A stretch of DNA of 64,000 bases from NCBI GenBank assembly GCA_937894795.1, contig CALCQV010000128.1, positions 1 to 64,000 of the forward strand, read 5' to 3'. This DNA comes from an uncultured Bacteroidales bacterium (GTDB lineage Bacteria > Bacteroidota > Bacteroidia > Bacteroidales > Lentimicrobiaceae). Below the pieces are notes generated by a model. The model was not told the origin of the DNA. It saw nothing but the letters and a program-made list of their open reading frames with translations, and ran no database searches. The stretch's first letter is position 1. The number at the start of each line of letters is the position of its first letter. Shown here piece by piece: positions 7,268 through 16,470 of this stretch. The position numbers and the translations under genes are program-made.

Positions 7268-8556
7268 TGAAGCCACTGCTTATTATAGGTATTTTACTGC
7301 TGACAGGGCTGTTTAACTCTTCAGTATTCTCAATGGAAATGGAGATTATAGAAGTGGCAGCCCGCATTCCTTCTAATAAGAAAACGCCAACACATGCCAG
7401 GGATACTGTTGGAGCTGAAGATACTGTTAGAATAGAGGATAATGTTGGAATTGAGAATACTGCAGGCGATAGTCTTACCCTTCAGGGGCAGCTGTCGGTT
7501 TGGACACTATATAACCATGGTAAAGATCTGCCTTTATGGCTGGGCGGGCGTTATCTGCCCCAATTGAATTATGAAGTTGAACTGCCTGATAACCGGTTGC
7601 TTGATTTTGAAATATCATTGAATATTAACAGCTCAGGTGGGTTTGATCCCTTTACTGACAATTATATCGACGGTGCTATAAAATTGTATCGTGGATGGAT
7701 GCGTTGGTCGGGTGAGCAGTTTGAGTTAAGACTGGGGCTTCAGAAGTTAAACTTTGGATCGGCTTCCATACTTCGTCCGCTGATGTGGTTTGACCGCATT
7801 GATCCGCGTGATCCGCTTCAATTTACCGATGGTGTATGGGGATTACTTGGTAGGTATTATTTCCTCAATAACATGAATGTATGGGTTTGGGGGTTGTATG
7901 GTAATGAAGAACCTTCCGTGTGGGAAGTAGTACAAACAAACAGAAAGATACCTGAGTTTGGAGGAAGACTGCAGGTGCCGGTGCCAAAAGGTGAAGTGGG
8001 ACTAACGTATCACCATCGAACTGCCGACAGTCGGCAATTAGGCGAATTGCTTGAACAACATGAGTGGAGTACGTATGATAAAATTCCGGAAGACCGCATA
8101 GGACTCGATGGGAAATGGGATGTGTTGCTGGGACTTTGGTTTGAGGCTTCATGGACACAGAAAGCAAAGAATTTAGACATTCTTACCAATCAGCATCTTT
8201 TCAATGTTGGTGCTGACTATACCTTTGGATTGGGGAACGGTTTGAATGTAGTGCTGGAACATCTTGTGATAAGTCAAGATGTCAAAGCGTTTGAAATCGA
8301 TTCACCGGTAAATTTCAGTGGTGCTTCAATATCTTATCCCTTTGGCTTGTCGGACAACCTGAATGCCATAGTATATTATGAATGGCTCAGTAAATCATTT
8401 TATAATTTTCTTAGTTGGAAAAAGCAATTCAACAAGATAACTTTGTACAGCATGGTATACTGGAATCCTGAGATTAACCGGTTACCCTTGGCACGTGACA
8501 GCTATAACCTAATGGGTGGGAAGGGAATACAGTTTATGGTGGTTTACAATCATTAA
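7267..8556 (+). CDS. Outer-membrane beta-barrel protein of unknown substrate
   Basis: A 429-residue exported protein starting with GTG directly overlapping the corA stop codon. Residues 1 to about 22 are a signal peptide (KPLLIIGILLLTGLFNSSVFS). Residues 46-65 are a linker encoded by an 18-base tandem repeat (DTVGAE, DTVRIE, DNVGIE). From about residue 70 there are alternating aromatic-rich strands typical of a porin-like barrel, ending in a phase that suits an outer-membrane strand (GIQFMVVYNH). No TonB box or plug is visible. It is the first gene of an operon with an ABC ATPase, two permeases and a LolA-like protein, so it may be the outer-membrane end of that system. Confidence 0.8.
   Translation: MKPLLIIGILLLTGLFNSSVFSMEMEIIEVAARIPSNKKTPTHARDTVGAEDTVRIEDNVGIENTAGDSLTLQGQLSVWTLYNHGKDLPLWLGGRYLPQLNYEVELPDNRLLDFEISLNINSSGGFDPFTDNYIDGAIKLYRGWMRWSGEQFELRLGLQKLNFGSASILRPLMWFDRIDPRDPLQFTDGVWGLLGRYYFLNNMNVWVWGLYGNEEPSVWEVVQTNRKIPEFGGRLQVPVPKGEVGLTYHHRTADSRQLGELLEQHEWSTYDKIPEDRIGLDGKWDVLLGLWFEASWTQKAKNLDILTNQHLFNVGADYTFGLGNGLNVVLEHLVISQDVKAFEIDSPVNFSGASISYPFGLSDNLNAIVYYEWLSKSFYNFLSWKKQFNKITLYSMVYWNPEINRLPLARDSYNLMGGKGIQFMVVYNH
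7402..7467 (+). repeat. In-frame 18-base tandem repeat
   Basis: Three units at 7402-7419, 7420-7437 and 7438-7455, plus a decayed fourth. They encode D-T/N-V-x-x-E hexapeptides between the signal peptide and the barrel domain. The exact multiple of three keeps the frame when copies are gained or lost. Confidence 0.75.
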
Positions 8557-8587
8557 AATAATTACAAATCCTGAAATTTTAGGAATT

Positions 8588-9298
8588 ATGGAAAAAGATG
8601 CCATAGTAAGTATAAAGAATCTAACAAAACAATTTCCGGTGGGAAAAGGGCATTTTACTGCACTCAGCGATGTTAATATTGAATTTGGGGTAGGTGAGTT
8701 TGCAGGTTTGGTAGGACCCAGCGGTTCAGGGAAAACAACACTCTTGAATATTATAGGCTCACTTGACACGCCTACTGCAGGAACTGCTATGGTGATGGGC
8801 CAATCAATTAGTGATTTATCGCATAAACAGTCGGCCTTACTGCGCAGCAGGCATATTGGTTTCATCTTTCAGACATTCAACCTACTGCCTGTATATACAG
8901 TATATGAAAATGTTGAGTTTGCCCTGCTATTGCAGAGAATGAATTCTGTCGAAAGGCATAAAGCCGTAATGGAAGCATTGGAATGGGTGGGATTGATTGA
9001 TAAAATGAAATCAAAACCATCAATGCTGTCGGGGGGTGAAAGTCAGCGGGTAGCTATCGCTCGTGCTATGGTGAAAAAGCCCAAAATAGTATTGGCTGAT
9101 GAGCCTACTGCAAACCTTGATTCAAAGAATTCTCATCATATACTCCAAACTATGAAGAAGCTGAATAAAGAGTTGAAGGTGACTTTCATCTTTGCCACTC
9201 ATGATGAGAAGGTAATGAAGTACCTTGACCGGATAGTGAATCTTGCTGATGGGAAGATTGCCGCCGATGAAAGGATTACTGATCACATAAAAGCATAG
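8588..9298 (+). CDS. ABC transporter ATPase, LolD/MacB type
   Basis: A 236-residue ATPase of the LolD/FtsE/MacB class. Walker A is GPSGSGKTT at 43-51, the signature is LSGGESQRVAIARA, Walker B is IVLADEPTANLDS, and the switch His is in FATHDEKV. ATG at 8588 is preferred over a longer frame from 8516, because the preceding gene ends at 8556 and homologues start just before the first strand. It lies 31 bases after the beta-barrel gene and 4 bases before the first permease. The class powers extraction of lipoproteins or export of substrates from the inner membrane rather than import. Confidence 0.95.
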   Translation: MEKDAIVSIKNLTKQFPVGKGHFTALSDVNIEFGVGEFAGLVGPSGSGKTTLLNIIGSLDTPTAGTAMVMGQSISDLSHKQSALLRSRHIGFIFQTFNLLPVYTVYENVEFALLLQRMNSVERHKAVMEALEWVGLIDKMKSKPSMLSGGESQRVAIARAMVKKPKIVLADEPTANLDSKNSHHILQTMKKLNKELKVTFIFATHDEKVMKYLDRIVNLADGKIAADERITDHIKA

Positions 9299-9302
9299 TA
9301 AC

Positions 9303-10466
9303 ATGATAGCGTTCAAATTAGCATTCAGAAACCTGCTGGGAGCTGGTCTGCGTACCTGGCTAATTGTTGCCGTGCTCTCCTTTGCATATGTGGTAATCTT
9401 GTTCTATAATGGAATGCTTAGCGGATGGGACCGGCAGGGTAGACGCGATACTAAGGAGTGGGAGATAGGACAAGGGCAGCTTTGGCATTCAGCATACGAT
9501 AAATATGACCTGTTTTCCATTCAGGATGCACATGGGCCGGTAGTTGGAGAAGCGAAAAAGTTCACCGATAAAGGAAAACTCACACCTGTTCTTATAGTTC
9601 AAGCCACTGCCTACCCTCAGGGAAGAATGCAAGGTGTACTTCTTAAAGGGATTAATCCGGATCAGCAGATACTTAAATTTCCCTCTTCAATGCTGCATCA
9701 GGATGGGCAGGAGATCAATGCCCTCATTGGCAAGAGAATGGCTTTGACGACACGATTGAATAAAGGCGATAAAGTTTTGATTAGATGGAGGGACAAGGAT
9801 GGGACCTTTGATGCCCTGGAAGTGAAAATAGCAGATGTGTTCAATTGTAATGTTCCTGCTGTTGACAATGGACAGATATGGATAGATTTGAATACCCTTC
9901 AGAAAATGATGGATCTGCCCGGCGAAGCAACCCTGCTGGTTTCAGGAACAGATGAGATAAATGAGAATGTTGGACCATGGATATATAAGGATACTGAATT
10001 CCTGCTGGCTGAGCTTAATCAAATAATCCATGCAAAGAAGGGGGGCTCCATGGTTATGCAGGCAATGCTGCTGATTATTGCATTGCTGGCTATCTTTGAT
10101 ACTCAAATACTCTCGATTTTTAGGAGGCAAAAAGAAATAGGAACTTATATAGCATTGGGAATGACACGTGCCCAGGTTGTAGGTATATTCACAGTTGAAG
10201 GGGCAACACACAGTATCCTGGCTACTATACTTGGTGCTTTATATGGAATTCCACTTTTTTTGTGGTTGGGTATAAAGGGTATAACCTTTGGTGTGGACGA
10301 TATGGGCATTACCATGGCAGAGACTATCTACCCATACTATAGTATAGGACTAATCATTACCACGACTCTTTTTGTAATATTATCAGCAACTATTATGAGT
10401 TATTTACCTGCTCGACGAATATCACGTATGAAACCCACCGATGCACTGAAAGGAAAGATACAATGA
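9303..10466 (+). CDS. ABC transporter permease, FtsX/MacB type (first)
   Basis: A 387-residue permease with an N-terminal membrane helix (TWLIVAVLSFAYVVILFYN), a large periplasmic domain of about 220 residues, and three C-terminal helices. The coupling segment is FRRQKEIGTYIALGMTRAQVVGIF. The C-terminal LPARRISRMKPTDALKG is the classic end of MacB/LolC permeases. It overlaps the second permease by four bases (ATGA), so the two are translated together and probably form a heterodimer. Substrate unknown; lipoprotein or lipid handling is possible given the LolA-like gene downstream. Confidence 0.92.
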   Translation: MIAFKLAFRNLLGAGLRTWLIVAVLSFAYVVILFYNGMLSGWDRQGRRDTKEWEIGQGQLWHSAYDKYDLFSIQDAHGPVVGEAKKFTDKGKLTPVLIVQATAYPQGRMQGVLLKGINPDQQILKFPSSMLHQDGQEINALIGKRMALTTRLNKGDKVLIRWRDKDGTFDALEVKIADVFNCNVPAVDNGQIWIDLNTLQKMMDLPGEATLLVSGTDEINENVGPWIYKDTEFLLAELNQIIHAKKGGSMVMQAMLLIIALLAIFDTQILSIFRRQKEIGTYIALGMTRAQVVGIFTVEGATHSILATILGALYGIPLFLWLGIKGITFGVDDMGITMAETIYPYYSIGLIITTTLFVILSATIMSYLPARRISRMKPTDALKGKIQ

Positions 10467-11737
10467 TACGCTTCATCTTCAAAGGTCTGCTTAGGGATAG
10501 ACAACGAAGTCTTTTGCCTGTGCTGGTTGTGTCGACGGGTGTATTTCTTACGGTTTTAATGACCGGATGGCTTACAGGCATCTTCAAGGATATGATAGAT
10601 GTTAATGCTGATTTCACTACCGGGCATGTAAGGGTTATGACACAGGCATATGCTCAGAATGAAACCCAGTTACCTAATGATCTGGCAATACTTGGCGCAG
10701 ATGATCTGACAGCAGAGTTGGAAAAACAATATCCTGAAATGGAGTGGGTAAACCGTATCAGGTTTGGAGGATTGTTGGATATACCCGATTCATTGGGTGA
10801 GACGAGAGCGCAGGGACAGGCAGTGGGTATTGCTGTTGATTTGCTGAATCCCCAATCCAAGGAATCAGAGAGGATGAATATTTTACGGTCAATTGTACAG
10901 GGAAAAATGCCGGACAATAAGGGAGAAGCCCTTATAAGTGAGGACTTCGCCGTTAGATTTAAAGTTCAAGTGGGTGATAAAGTGACCTTGTTTGGCAATA
11001 CCATGAATGGAGCAATGATGTTTAGTAATTTTATCGTGGCCGGTACTGTGAGGTTTGGAGTGGCTATGCTTGATAGAGGCGCGGTGATTATTGACTTGTC
11101 TGATGCCCGTAATATTCTGGATATGCAGGATGCTTCAGGTGAAATTCTGGGCTTTTCACATGCCGGTTATTACGATGATGAGCAGGCAGCACTGATTAAA
11201 TCATCGTTTAATGAAACCTTCACGAAGGCTGATGATGAATTTTCACCGGTAATGTTACGACTGAGAGACCAGAATGGACTTGATGAATACCTGAAGCTGG
11301 CCGATAGTATGAGTTTTATTATGATACTTGTTTTCGTTATCGCTATGTCGATTGTACTTTGGAATACCGGACTTCTGGGTGGATTACGCAGATATACAGA
11401 ATATGGTATCCGGTTGGCATTGGGAGAAGAGAAATCACATATTTACAGTACAACTATGATGGAGGCCGTTCTTATTGGAATCATGGGTTCAATAGTTGGA
11501 ACGGTTTTTGGATTGGCTTTATGCGGGTATTTACAAACTTATGGAATTGACTTTGGTAGAGTGTTGGATAATTCAAGCATGATGATGCCTCAAAAGTTCA
11601 GGGCATATATTACCCCACGGCTCTTTTACATTGGCTTTATACCAGGTACATTGGCCATGGTTTTAGGCAATGCACTGGCTGGCTTTGCTATCTATAAAAG
11701 GAAGACGGCCCGCCTCTTTAAAGAACTGGAAGTATAG
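10463..11737 (+). CDS. ABC transporter permease, FtsX/MacB type (second)
   Basis: A 424-residue paralogue of the preceding permease with the same plan: one N-terminal helix, a periplasmic domain of about 250 residues and three C-terminal helices. The FtsX-like segment is RRYTEYGIRLALGEEKSHIYSTTMMEAVLIGIMGS. It has a different periplasmic domain and a C-terminal tail IYKRKTARLFKELEV that lacks the RxxPxxAL end of the first permease. Two unlike permeases with one ATPase recall LolCDE. However, a true Lol system would not normally be next to an outer-membrane barrel, so the role remains open. Confidence 0.92.
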   Translation: MIRFIFKGLLRDRQRSLLPVLVVSTGVFLTVLMTGWLTGIFKDMIDVNADFTTGHVRVMTQAYAQNETQLPNDLAILGADDLTAELEKQYPEMEWVNRIRFGGLLDIPDSLGETRAQGQAVGIAVDLLNPQSKESERMNILRSIVQGKMPDNKGEALISEDFAVRFKVQVGDKVTLFGNTMNGAMMFSNFIVAGTVRFGVAMLDRGAVIIDLSDARNILDMQDASGEILGFSHAGYYDDEQAALIKSSFNETFTKADDEFSPVMLRLRDQNGLDEYLKLADSMSFIMILVFVIAMSIVLWNTGLLGGLRRYTEYGIRLALGEEKSHIYSTTMMEAVLIGIMGSIVGTVFGLALCGYLQTYGIDFGRVLDNSSMMMPQKFRAYITPRLFYIGFIPGTLAMVLGNALAGFAIYKRKTARLFKELEV

Positions 11738-11878
11738 TTATATGGACGGAACACATCAAAACAGAAGTCAATAATGGTGAAAAAATAAAAGCAGATAATC
11801 ATAGGCTTTAAAGACCGGTTGGTAAGCATAAAGCCAATACGTGATTTAATAATTATAGTTAATCAGAGAACGGAAATA
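11738..11878. other. Intergenic stretch within the envelope operon
   Basis: A 141-base gap between the second permease and the LolA-like gene. I see no terminator hairpin or clear TAnnTTTG box, so read-through from the ABC genes is likely. Confidence 0.4.
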
Positions 11879-12613
11879 ATGAAAAGAATATTCTTAATAC
11901 TCATAGGAATCCTGATAGCATTAACGATGAATGCCCAGGATGCTAAAGCGATATTGCAAAAGGTTGATGATAATATGTCGTCGAGAAACAGGGTATTTGA
12001 ATCAACCATGACAATACACGGTAAGCGAAGCAGTCGCACCATTACCTCCCGGTCATATGCAGAAGGGGAGAAGCAGTCATTCACTGAATACCTGAGTCCT
12101 GCCCGTGACCAAGGAACCAAAATGCTAAAGTTGAAAGATCAGTTGTGGATATACTCACCGGCATCTGACCGCACCATACAAATATCAGGGCATCTGCTTA
12201 GGCAATCGGTCATGGGCTCTGACCTCTCATATGAAGATATGATGGAGGACCGTAAACTTACTGATGTGTACGGCGTCAAAATAGTGGGAGTGGAAACAAT
12301 AGAAGGTAGAAAAACGACCATTCTGGAACTCATTGCTGTATTAGATGATGTGGCGTATTATAAAAGAAAAATGTGGATTGATGCAGAGCGATTTATTCCA
12401 TTAAAGGAGGAATTGTACGCGAAAGGCGGGCAATTGCTTAAACGCACAACCCTGACTGATGTAAAGCAATTACAAGGCAGGTGGTTCCCAACTACAATTG
12501 TTTACAAGGATATGCTTAAGGAAGGGAAGGGTACGGAGTTTAAAATAACAGGGATAAAGTTTGACCAGGAATTACCTGCATATATTTTCACAAAGGCAGC
12601 GTTAAAAAAGTAG
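11879..12613 (+). CDS. LolA-like outer membrane lipoprotein-sorting protein
   Basis: A 244-residue exported protein of the COG2834 type. The ATG at 11879 gives a clean signal peptide (KRIFLILIGILIALTMNAQ); a longer frame from 11819 would bury it. The mature part has MLKLKDQLWIYSPASDRTIQISGH, a VYGVKIVG strand set and a C-terminal FKITGIKFDQELPAYIFT segment. This matches the half-barrel LolA/LolB fold that binds acyl chains. Members linked to transporters are thought to accept lipid-bearing cargo in the periplasm. Here it closes the operon of barrel, ATPase and two permeases, which makes a lipid or lipoprotein transfer role the best inference. Confidence 0.88.
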   Translation: MKRIFLILIGILIALTMNAQDAKAILQKVDDNMSSRNRVFESTMTIHGKRSSRTITSRSYAEGEKQSFTEYLSPARDQGTKMLKLKDQLWIYSPASDRTIQISGHLLRQSVMGSDLSYEDMMEDRKLTDVYGVKIVGVETIEGRKTTILELIAVLDDVAYYKRKMWIDAERFIPLKEELYAKGGQLLKRTTLTDVKQLQGRWFPTTIVYKDMLKEGKGTEFKITGIKFDQELPAYIFTKAALKK

Positions 12614-12657
12614 CATTCTATCTCATTTTGTGTTAACTTTACGAAAAGAGATCAAGC

Positions 12658-13527
12658 ATGCTTAACCTTCCATTGATAAACTTTCTTGAAGGTGCTGATA
12701 CCCGGAGCTCCGGCGCTCGAATTGCCATTTTCAACATTTCTCATGACAATCTCCATGAAGCCCTGGTTAAGGAACTGCAGGAGACCAATGTTGGTATTTT
12801 TACTGTATTCTGTATGGATGGTTCACTGGAATTCACGCTAGATGACAGAATTGTAAGGATAAAGGCAAGAACGGTATGTTCCTTTTTCACCTTATCACCT
12901 TTCATAATCAATCAAAGCTCGCCTGATTTTTCAGGATATCTCCTTTTTGCCTCATCATATTATGTAACCACAATTGATTCACATATTGCAATTACCTATT
13001 TCCTTCATAGCTTTGAGCAACCCTTGCTTACTTTATCCCCCTCAGATATAGATTACCTGCTTAACTTGTTGAGAATGGCAGAAATTCGCACTAGTGATTT
13101 AGATCGGGTTTTCAGTAGAGAAATCATGTATCATATTGTCATGATACTGATTTACGAATTAAGTGCAATCTATGAACGAAATCCCAGAACAGATCGAAAG
13201 ATGATACAAAGTGAGATATTGCTAAGGGAATTTCTTCAATTGGTGAATAAATACTGTGAAAAAGAGCATAATTTAAATTATTATGCATCTAAATTGTCAA
13301 TTACTCCGAAGCATCTCTCAATAAAAGTAAAGGCAATTACAGGCCATACTGCCGGAGAATGGATCGACTATATGATTGTGCTCAAGATAAAGAAAATGCT
13401 TTTAAATACATCTGCTTCACTTCAACAAATATCTGATCATTTTAATTTCCCTGATAATTCTTTTTTTGGGAAATACTTTAAAAGACATACGGGCATGACT
13501 CCGAAGTCATTCAGAATGCAGAAATAG
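12658..13527 (+). CDS. AraC-family transcriptional regulator
   Basis: A 289-residue regulator. Residues about 190-287 form the AraC double helix-turn-helix: the first is LNYYASKLSITPKHLSIKVKAITG, the second is LQQISDHFNFPDNSFFGKYFKRHTGMTPKSFR. The N-terminal half is a cupin-like sensing domain with a GSLEFTLDDRIVRI strand pair. It follows the envelope operon by 44 bases on the same strand. A TTAACTTTACG just upstream could be its own -7 region. Control of the upstream operon is plausible but not shown. No ligand can be named. Confidence 0.9.
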   Translation: MLNLPLINFLEGADTRSSGARIAIFNISHDNLHEALVKELQETNVGIFTVFCMDGSLEFTLDDRIVRIKARTVCSFFTLSPFIINQSSPDFSGYLLFASSYYVTTIDSHIAITYFLHSFEQPLLTLSPSDIDYLLNLLRMAEIRTSDLDRVFSREIMYHIVMILIYELSAIYERNPRTDRKMIQSEILLREFLQLVNKYCEKEHNLNYYASKLSITPKHLSIKVKAITGHTAGEWIDYMIVLKIKKMLLNTSASLQQISDHFNFPDNSFFGKYFKRHTGMTPKSFRMQK

Positions 13528-13541
13528 TCATCCTGGATTAA

Positions 13542-15683
13542 TTAAAGGTTTGTGTCAAAATACTCCGAAATCTTTCGAAATAAATGAGCCCTGTCAATAC
13601 CTCCTACATTATGTTCATGTGTTGGATAGACAAAATAGTCAAGCTGCTTCTTGTTCTCAATACATGCTCTCACAAAATCTAGGCTTTGTTGCCAAACGAC
13701 AGTATTATCGATGCCCCCGTGTATGATAAGCAACTTGCCCTCCAACTGGCCTGCGCGTTCAATAAGGCTAGCTGACTTGTACCCTTCAGGATTCTGCTCG
13801 GGAGTATCCATATATCGCTCACCATACATAATTTCATAGTATTTCCAATCACATACCGGGCCACCGGCAGTAGCCACCTTGAATATATTAGGATAAGTAA
13901 GCTTGAGGTTTACAGTCATAAATCCACCATAACTCCATCCATCCACACCGATACGGTTGGTATCTACAAAAGGCAATGTTAGCAGGTATTCCACTCCTTT
14001 CATTTGGTCAGCCATTTCAGCAACCCCTAAATTCCTATGTATAATGCTCTCGAAATCAAAGCCCCTGTTGGCTGACCCCCTATTGTCGAGTGTGAAAACA
14101 ACGTAACCTTTCTGTGCCATATATTGCAGGAACAAACCTCCACTCATCCATGTGTCGGTAACCAATTGTGCGTGAGGCCCACCATAAACATAAATAAATA
14201 CAGGATATTTCTTCGAAGCATCGAAATTTGCCGGTTTAATAAGCCGGCAAAATAGATCTGTGGTTCCATCAGCCGATTTAATGGTGAAAATGTTGGTTTC
14301 ACCAAGTGAATATTCAGTCAATGGATTTTCCGACTTGTTTAGTTCTTTGGTATTGCCGGTTTTTACATCTACCAGTAAGGACACTGAAGGTGTTGTCAAG
14401 TTACTGTATGTAGTTATAAAATATTTCCCATCAGTACGAACCAAGGGCCGGTGAGTGCCACTATTGTTGGTTAGCTGCCTGTGTTTGCCGGTTTTAAGGT
14501 TGAGATAATAAAGATGCTCGCCAATTGCAGAAGCTTCAGATGAGGTATAGAAAATGCCTTTTGCTGAATCATCATAACCAAGAATGCTATTAACCATCCA
14601 GTTGCCTGATGTGAGTTGTTTTACGAGACTTCCACTAATATCATACAGATACAAATGGTTGAATCCATCACGCTGACTCTGCCAAATAAACTGGTCATCA
14701 TTGCCTGGAATAAACAACATTGGATTTAGGGGCTCTACATAGCGGTCATTCTTTTCTTCAAAAAGTGTTTTTATGTAGTTGCCGGTGTTCACATCATACT
14801 GGTTAAGTTTTAAGTGGTTTTGATCGCGGTTAAGAATTGCAATAAATAAGTATTGTTGGTCAGGACTCCAGGCTATGTTTGTGAGGTATTGTTCTTTAGG
14901 CTCACCAGTATTAAGATACACTGTCTGTTTATTATTGATATTGTATATTCCTACGGTGACATGGTGACTTGCCATTCCGGCCATGGGATACCTAATGTTA
15001 TTGAGTTCTGCAACACGGGCGGTAACATCAACCAATGGGTATTCAGTTACCATGGATTCATCCATTCGATAAAATGCCAGCAAATTACCTGCGGGAGACC
15101 AGAAAGTGCCTTTGCTAATTCCAAATTCATTACGATGAACAGTTTGCCCATATACTATGCCTTTGTTCTGGTCTTCCGCCACAACAATTTCCTTGCTTCC
15201 ATCAGAGATATATAGTCCGTTTTCAACAGTATAGGCCAAATATCCATTAACAGGCGCTGCATCAGCATTGGCAGCTTTAGCAGGTAAGCTATGATTTATG
15301 GACATTATTCCATCTTTCCATGACTTTGCAAGGTTTATTGAATAATAGTCATTATCAATGCTGAACTGCATGGTTGTTCCGTCCAGCCAGTTGATATATG
15401 GTATTCTTTTTACCGATTCTTTGCCTGCCCTAGTTAATAGTTCATTAAACTTCCCAAGTGTAACAAGTGTATCTCTTTGGTCATTATTGACATGGCCTCT
15501 CAGAATAGCATTGGGAACCTGCCATGTGTAAAAACCTGTGTTGCCCTGCCATTTGAGATTAATGAGTGTAGTTGGATAGAGCTTTCTATTGGCCATTATT
15601 TCTTCCGGGACTAGCATTTTGTCCTGTGCGAAGACAAAGGATAATTGTAAAGCAAGGAGAAGGGTAGTAAGCAGTTTGTTCAT
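13542..15683 (-). CDS. Dipeptidyl peptidase IV-type S9 family peptidase
   Basis: A 713-residue exported serine peptidase. Signal peptide residues 1 to about 19 (LLTTLLLALQLSFVFAQ). A beta-propeller domain (about 35-450) precedes an alpha/beta-hydrolase domain. The catalytic triad is S584 in GWSYGG, D659 in HGGIDNTV and H691 in THEHNV. The propeller carries DESMVTEYPLVD, similar to the DPP-IV Glu motif that holds the substrate N-terminus. The enzyme cleaves X-Pro or X-Ala dipeptides in the periplasm, supporting peptide feeding. It is convergent with the AraC gene and lies 13 bases after the GGGP synthase gene on the same strand, so it may share its transcript. Confidence 0.93.
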   Translation of the reverse strand: MNKLLTTLLLALQLSFVFAQDKMLVPEEIMANRKLYPTTLINLKWQGNTGFYTWQVPNAILRGHVNNDQRDTLVTLGKFNELLTRAGKESVKRIPYINWLDGTTMQFSIDNDYYSINLAKSWKDGIMSINHSLPAKAANADAAPVNGYLAYTVENGLYISDGSKEIVVAEDQNKGIVYGQTVHRNEFGISKGTFWSPAGNLLAFYRMDESMVTEYPLVDVTARVAELNNIRYPMAGMASHHVTVGIYNINNKQTVYLNTGEPKEQYLTNIAWSPDQQYLFIAILNRDQNHLKLNQYDVNTGNYIKTLFEEKNDRYVEPLNPMLFIPGNDDQFIWQSQRDGFNHLYLYDISGSLVKQLTSGNWMVNSILGYDDSAKGIFYTSSEASAIGEHLYYLNLKTGKHRQLTNNSGTHRPLVRTDGKYFITTYSNLTTPSVSLLVDVKTGNTKELNKSENPLTEYSLGETNIFTIKSADGTTDLFCRLIKPANFDASKKYPVFIYVYGGPHAQLVTDTWMSGGLFLQYMAQKGYVVFTLDNRGSANRGFDFESIIHRNLGVAEMADQMKGVEYLLTLPFVDTNRIGVDGWSYGGFMTVNLKLTYPNIFKVATAGGPVCDWKYYEIMYGERYMDTPEQNPEGYKSASLIERAGQLEGKLLIIHGGIDNTVVWQQSLDFVRACIENKKQLDYFVYPTHEHNVGGIDRAHLFRKISEYFDTNL

Positions 15684-15696
15684 ATTATTATGACGT

Positions 15697-16470
15697 TTAT
15701 AGATTAAGATTGGAATGAGGTTTATTTGTTACCCGAACATCTCTGAGGGCGGAGGCGATTTCAGCTATGACAGTAGGTTTCTTCTCGACAATATTACCGA
15801 TAACTATTACATCAGCCCCGGCAACAGCACTTTTCTGTGCGAGCTCAGGAGTTGAAATTCCACCGCCAACAATAAGTGGAATGTCGATGCTTTGGCTTAC
15901 ATGTTGAATCATGGAGGCAGAAACAGGATGAATGGCACCACTTCCGGCATCCATGAAAATAAGTTTAAGACCAAGCATTTCTCCTGCCATGGCTGTGCAC
16001 ATTGCAATATCATCCTTATCGGCAGGTATGGGACTTGAATTACTCATGTAGGAGACGGCAGTCGGCTTCCCGCTTTCAACAAGCATGTAACCGGTACCAA
16101 TAACCTCTACATTGCTGAGCTTTAGGTAAGGCGCCGCCACAACATGACGACCGATAAGCATTTCGGGATTTCGGCCCGATATAAGCGACAGGAAGAGCAT
16201 GGCATCGGCACGATAGCTCATCTGTAACGTATTGCCTGGGAATAGCACTACCGGTATCCCCGACAGATCTTTAATTGTTTTTATACAATTATCCAATCCA
16301 TTATTTACGAGTAAGCTGCCTCCCACAAAGAAATAGTCAACCTTGTTATCTGCACCCAGCAGGGCAATTTGTTTCAGCTTTGAATCATCGGTTTTATCAG
16401 GATCAATAAGCACAGCCAACTGCTTTCTTCCTTCTTGCCTTGTATTGGAAATTAATTTTAATATACTCAT
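15697..16470 (-). CDS. Geranylgeranylglyceryl phosphate synthase family protein
   Basis: A 257-residue TIM-barrel prenyltransferase of the GGGPS/PcrB family. LAVLIDPDKTD is the glycerol-phosphate/Mg2+ motif near the N-terminus. VDYFFVGGSLL, FPGNTLQMSYRADAMLFLSLISGRNP and PLIVGGGISTPELAQKSAVAGADVIVIGNIVEK follow, ending with the phosphate-binding loops. The family joins a long isoprenoid diphosphate to sn-glycerol-1-phosphate, the first committed step of archaeal ether lipids. Several Bacteroidota carry it, and their enzymes have been reported to make GGGP. No later archaeal lipid genes are in the window, so the end product is unknown. Confidence 0.9.
   Translation of the reverse strand: MSILKLISNTRQEGRKQLAVLIDPDKTDDSKLKQIALLGADNKVDYFFVGGSLLVNNGLDNCIKTIKDLSGIPVVLFPGNTLQMSYRADAMLFLSLISGRNPEMLIGRHVVAAPYLKLSNVEVIGTGYMLVESGKPTAVSYMSNSSPIPADKDDIAMCTAMAGEMLGLKLIFMDAGSGAIHPVSASMIQHVSQSIDIPLIVGGGISTPELAQKSAVAGADVIVIGNIVEKKPTVIAEIASALRDVRVTNKPHSNLNL

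Noticed and set aside
14853..15215. Plus-strand open frame of 120 codons inside the DPP-IV gene
   Set aside because: It is antisense to a conserved beta-propeller region and has no recognisable domain.
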